This document shows positions 60,959-64,000 of a stretch of DNA of 64,000 nt, piece by piece. The DNA comes from Salinibacterium sp. ZJ70. Lineage in GTDB: Bacteria; Actinomycetota; Actinomycetes; Actinomycetales; Microbacteriaceae. The stretch lies in NCBI RefSeq assembly GCF_011751865.2, contig NZ_CP061770.1:868001-932000 (forward strand). The letters are read 5' to 3'. The notes under the pieces were generated by a model. That model worked only from the letters and a program-made list of their open reading frames with translations, was not told the origin of the DNA and did no database searches. Each line of letters starts with the position of its first letter. Within the stretch, counting starts at the first letter, position 1. Both the position numbers and the translations under genes were made by a program.

Positions 60959-61849
60959 TCAGCTGACGTCGGGGACGCGCACCATGCCCTCCTGGGCGAT
61001 GGAGGCGACGAGCACGCCGTCGCGGGTGTAGATGCGGCCCATCGACAGGCCGCGGCCGCCCATCGCCGAGGGCGACTCCTGCACGTAGAGCAGCCAGTCA
61101 TCGACGCGCACCGGGCGGTGGAACCACATCGCGTGGTCGAGGCTCGCCATTCTGAGCCCCGGCTTGATCCACGAGATCCCGTGGGCCCGCAGGATGGGCT
61201 CCAGGATCGAGTAGTCGCTCGCATAGGCGAGCGCCGCGCGGTGGAGGTTCTCGTCGTCGGGCAGCGGGCCGATGGTCTTCATCCACACGGCCTGGTGGGG
61301 GCGCGGTGACACGTCGGGCGCCATGTAGATGGGCTCGTCGACGTGGCGGATCTCGAACGGGCGGCTGGTCGCCCAGAACTGGGCTGTGGGGTGGTCGACA
61401 GCTCCGAGCACCTCGGCGGGTGTGGGGAGGTCCTCCGGAGGTGTGATGCCTTCGGGCATGGGCGCCTGGTGGTCGAGGCCGGGGTCGTCGTCCTGGAACG
61501 ACGCGATCATCGACAGGATCGGCAGTCCGTTCTGGTGTGCCTGGGTGCGTCGGGTGCTGAACGATCGGCCGTCGTGGATGCGATCGACCGCGAAGGTGAT
61601 CGGCAGGTTCACGTCGCCCGGGCGCAGGAAGTAGCCGTGGGTGGAGTGGATGAGGCGGTCGGAGGCGACGGTGCGGACCGCGGCCATGATCGACTGCGCG
61701 TACACCTGGCCGCCGAAGACGCGTCCGCCCGGCATCCACTGGCTGGGGCCGGTGAAGATGTCCTCGCTCGTCCGTGCACCCGTGTCGGTGAGGTCGAGGG
61801 TCGACAGGAGTCCGGCGAGAGGATCGGGGCCGGGCGTCGGGGCGCTCAT
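60959..61849 (-). CDS. tesB: Acyl-CoA thioesterase II
   Basis: 296-residue double-hotdog TesB-type enzyme hydrolysing medium/long-chain acyl-CoA. N-terminal hotdog with GGRVFGGQVYAQSIMAA and STHGYFLRPGD; then VDRIHDGRSFSTRRTQAHQ. C-terminal hotdog ASLDHAMWFHRPVRVDDWLLYV carries the catalytic Asp (LDHAMWFH), with the Thr/Gln region around MGRGLSMGRIYTRDGVLVAS. ATG at 61849 with TAGACT six bases upstream. Confidence 0.9.
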   Translation of the reverse strand: MSAPTPGPDPLAGLLSTLDLTDTGARTSEDIFTGPSQWMPGGRVFGGQVYAQSIMAAVRTVASDRLIHSTHGYFLRPGDVNLPITFAVDRIHDGRSFSTRRTQAHQNGLPILSMIASFQDDDPGLDHQAPMPEGITPPEDLPTPAEVLGAVDHPTAQFWATSRPFEIRHVDEPIYMAPDVSPRPHQAVWMKTIGPLPDDENLHRAALAYASDYSILEPILRAHGISWIKPGLRMASLDHAMWFHRPVRVDDWLLYVQESPSAMGGRGLSMGRIYTRDGVLVASIAQEGMVRVPDVS

Positions 61850-61855
61850 GGCTCC

Positions 61856-61861
61856 AGTCTA
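61856..61861 (-). promoter_or_regulatory. -10 element of tesB (leaderless)
   Basis: Minus-strand TAGACT, six bases before the ATG at 61849. Confidence 0.5.
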
Positions 61862-61901
61862 GGAGCCGGAGGCAGCCGGGCTTCGCTAGGCTGGAGGGGT
61901 T

Positions 61902-62591
61902 GTGACTGGTGCTTTCACTCTCGTCGACCCGACGTCTCTCGATGATCTCCACGTCTTCCTCTCGCGCGCGCAGCGGGTCGAGGACGGTTCCGTGCGCCTG
62001 ATCGGCGGCGGGGGCGTGCTCGCCGTGTACGCCGCGGTGCTGTACCCCGTGGGGCTTCTGGATGAGACGCCCACCGTGCTGGGGCTGCGTACGTTCGCCC
62101 TCGCGAGCCGCGAGGCCTTCGATGTCGTGGTGCCGATCCGCTCGCTCCTGCAGCGTGTCGAGCGTGCTCAGCAGGCGGCGATCGCCGCGATCGATGCGGG
62201 CCGCACCGAACCTGTCGATGTCGGCGTTCCGATGCAGGTGCACACGGCCACCTGGGCGGCCATCTCGCCGCCGCGCGGAGGCTGGCGTGAGATCCCGTCG
62301 ATCGATGCGGCGGTCTTCGAGCAGGTGGCGAAGGCGGGTATCGCCGAGATCGCCGAGATCGTTCCGGATGCCGTGGGTGAGTCGATCGTGCGCAAGGTGC
62401 GCGGCGAGGTGTGGGGTCGCGAGATCCCGTCGTTCGAGCATCTTCCGGCGGGTGTCGCATTCGCGGGGCTGAGCCTCGGGTTCCTCGGCGAGGATGCCGT
62501 GAAGCTGTTCGAGACGGGCCCCTGGACGCGCCTGACGACCGCGCGCGGTCATGTGCTGGTGAAGCGACGCGCCTGGACTCTCGCGCGCTGA
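61902..62591 (+). CDS. Conserved actinobacterial protein of unknown function
   Basis: 229-residue cytoplasmic protein. Recognisable only as a conserved actinobacterial hypothetical: VLGLRTFALASREAFDVVVP, TATWAAISPPRGGWREIPSID and KLFETGPWTRLTTARGHVLV. No known motif, no signal peptide, no membrane helix. GTG start at 61902; TAGGCT (61887-61892) lies nine bases upstream with GGAGGGG between. Divergent from tesB with a 52-base gap. Confidence 0.7.
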   Translation: MTGAFTLVDPTSLDDLHVFLSRAQRVEDGSVRLIGGGGVLAVYAAVLYPVGLLDETPTVLGLRTFALASREAFDVVVPIRSLLQRVERAQQAAIAAIDAGRTEPVDVGVPMQVHTATWAAISPPRGGWREIPSIDAAVFEQVAKAGIAEIAEIVPDAVGESIVRKVRGEVWGREIPSFEHLPAGVAFAGLSLGFLGEDAVKLFETGPWTRLTTARGHVLVKRRAWTLAR

Positions 62592-62631
62592 CGCACGCGG
62601 TGGGCGCCCGTCAGTCGCCCCGCAGCTTGGG

Positions 62632-62647
62632 ATACCCCCGGGGGTAT
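62632..62647. promoter_or_regulatory. CsoR/CstR-type operator
   Basis: ATACCCCC GGGGGTAT, a perfect 16-base palindrome of the kind bound by CsoR-family repressors (copper-sensing CsoR or persulfide-sensing CstR). It abuts the -10 hexamer TATCCT (62647-62652), which lies six bases before the ATG at 62659. Confidence 0.7.
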
Positions 62648-62658
62648 ATCCTGGAGGC

Positions 62659-64000
62659 ATGACGTCCTCTCGCAGCATCGTGATCATCGGCGGCGTCGCC
62701 GCCGGAATGTCCGCAGCCACGCGCCTCCGTCGGCTCGACGAGAGCGCCCGCATCACCGTGATCGAGCGCGGCGAAGCCGTCTCGCTCGCGACCTGCGGCA
62801 TGCCCTATGCGATCAGCGGCATCATCTCCTCGCGCGACGACCTGCTGCTGCAGACACCCGAACGGCTCCAGGAGCGCTTCGGTCTCGACGTGCGGATCCG
62901 CACCGAGGCCGTCCGGATCGATCGCGAACGCCAGGTGGTCGTCCTTCGGACCGCATCCGGCACCGAGGAGCTCGCCTACGACGACCTCGTGCTCGCCACC
63001 GGCGCCGTCCCGCGGGCGCTCGAGGTGCCGGGCGCCGAGCGCGCGATCCCGCTGCGCGGACTCGACGAGCTCGACCGCATTCTCGACGCCGCCGACGGCG
63101 CGCAGACGGCCGTGGTCGTCGGCGGCGGTTTCATCGGCATGGAGGTGGCCGAGAACCTGCACGCACGCGGCATCCGCACGGCGATCGTGCACCGCGGAGT
63201 TCAGCTCGTCCCCGCACTCGATCCCGAGATGGCATCGCCCGTCACCGACGCCGTGCGCGCGGCGGGCGTCGACGTGCGCCTCGGCGACACGGTTGCGCGC
63301 GTCGAGCTCTCGAGCGTCGTGCTCGCGAGCGGCGACGAGCTCCCCGCCGACCTCGTCATCAGCGCCATCGGCGTGCGCCCGGCGAGCGACCTCGCCCGCG
63401 ACGCGGGACTCGGGATCGGCGCGCACGGCGGCGTGCTGGTCGATGAGGAGCTGCGCACGAACGACCCCGCGATCCGCGCGGTGGGCGATGTCGCCGAGAA
63501 GGCGCATGCGATCCTCGGCGGCACTCGCTCGGTGCCGCTCGCCGGGCCCGCCAATCACCACGGCCGACTGGTCGCGGATGCGCTCGCCGGTCGCGAGATC
63601 AGCGTTGCGCCCGTGCTCGGCACTGCCATCATGGGCGCCTTCGGCGTCGTGATCGCCGTCGTCGGCGCGACGGAGACGGAGCTGCGCGGCGCGGGCATCC
63701 CGCATCGCGTCATCCACACTCACCCGATGAACCACGTCGGCTACTACCCGGGCGCCGAGATGATGGCGCTCAAGCTGCTCGTCGGCGTTGCCGATGACCG
63801 CATCCTCGGCGCGCAGGCCGTCGGGGGAGCGGGCGTCGATCGCCGCATCGACGTCATCGCGACGGCGATGCGCGCCGGCATCACCGCATCCGGTCTCGCG
63901 GGCCTCGAGCTGGCCTACGCTCCGCAGTTCGGCTCGGCGAAGGATCCGGTCAACATGCTCGGCTACGTCGCCGAGAACCGCCGCGACGGCGAGGGGACGA
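62659..64000 (+). CDS. CoA-disulfide reductase-like FAD/NAD(P)H oxidoreductase (3' partial)
   Basis: 447 residues visible; continues beyond the window. IIGGVAAGMSAATRLRRLD (FAD), redox-active Cys46 in LATCGMPYAISG, VVVGGGFIGMEVAENLHARG (NAD(P)H) and VRAVGDVAEKAH identify the NOX/CoA-disulfide/persulfide reductase group. The C-terminal dimer domain has MNHVGYYPGAEMMALKLLV. A fused rhodanese domain, common in the group, would lie past the edge. The CsoR/CstR-type operator upstream suggests control by persulfide (or copper), consistent with a CoA persulfide reductase role. Confidence 0.82.
   Translation, partial: MTSSRSIVIIGGVAAGMSAATRLRRLDESARITVIERGEAVSLATCGMPYAISGIISSRDDLLLQTPERLQERFGLDVRIRTEAVRIDRERQVVVLRTASGTEELAYDDLVLATGAVPRALEVPGAERAIPLRGLDELDRILDAADGAQTAVVVGGGFIGMEVAENLHARGIRTAIVHRGVQLVPALDPEMASPVTDAVRAAGVDVRLGDTVARVELSSVVLASGDELPADLVISAIGVRPASDLARDAGLGIGAHGGVLVDEELRTNDPAIRAVGDVAEKAHAILGGTRSVPLAGPANHHGRLVADALAGREISVAPVLGTAIMGAFGVVIAVVGATETELRGAGIPHRVIHTHPMNHVGYYPGAEMMALKLLVGVADDRILGAQAVGGAGVDRRIDVIATAMRAGITASGLAGLELAYAPQFGSAKDPVNMLGYVAENRRDGEGT

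Overview
The window is a 64 kb stretch of a GC-rich actinobacterial chromosome. Gene content points to the Microbacteriaceae or a close relative: AdnAB recombination motor-nucleases instead of RecBCD, a UvrD2-NudC neighbourhood, DUF3107, DUF3117 and MiaE-like ferritin-fold proteins, a ClpS-DUF2017-metallopeptidase operon, and an LAXTG surface protein of the kind used by actinobacterial class E sortases. It is mostly core chromosome. No CRISPR array, prophage, insertion sequence or replication origin was seen.

Layout. 0-12 kb: the end of dapE, a PIG-V-like mannosyltransferase, DUF3117, an O-methyltransferase, TatB, a succinate-semialdehyde dehydrogenase divergent from an MFS transporter and PLP decarboxylase pair, an Mrp-type Fe-S carrier ATPase with a DUF1003 protein and a soluble MgtE-N/CBS protein, and a general stress membrane protein. 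12.3-17.3 kb: a DeoR-controlled cassette with more A/T-rich codon use, made of an FGGY kinase, a GlpA/EryB-like FAD dehydrogenase and a divergent EutH-family transporter. It is the best candidate here for an undescribed catabolic system. 17.4-24.9 kb: aminopeptidase P, an endonuclease/exonuclease/phosphatase-fold protein, a PHP phosphoesterase, a DEAD-box helicase, a MiaE-like protein, TrpF, a 55-bp repeat pair around a decayed reading frame, and small DUF proteins. 25-38 kb: adnA-adnB, a LysR/MFS divergent pair, a degenerate phosphotransferase, NudC without zinc cysteines, UvrD2, a ThiF/TOMM-like protein overlapping uvrD2 tail to tail, and a YidC-type insertase.

39-43 kb: a TPP riboswitch followed by a YkoEDC ECF transporter for thiamine or its pyrimidine precursor, with a small P-loop kinase coupled to it. 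43-46 kb: a lipoprotein, the ClpS operon, tRNA-His, oligoribonuclease and tRNA-Arg. 46-51 kb: a sortase-type surface protein with a membrane partner, divergent from a NarL-type two-component system. 51-64 kb: an aldo/keto reductase, MsrA, a hydrolase-TetR pair with a clear operator, SSB, a GNAT gene bracketed by long palindromes, EttA, thioesterases, a RidA relative and, at the right edge, a CoA-disulfide-reductase-like flavoprotein behind a CsoR/CstR-type operator.

A recurring regulatory feature is a TANNNT -10 hexamer placed six or seven bases before the start codon on both strands (about twenty genes). This implies that much of the region is expressed from leaderless transcripts.
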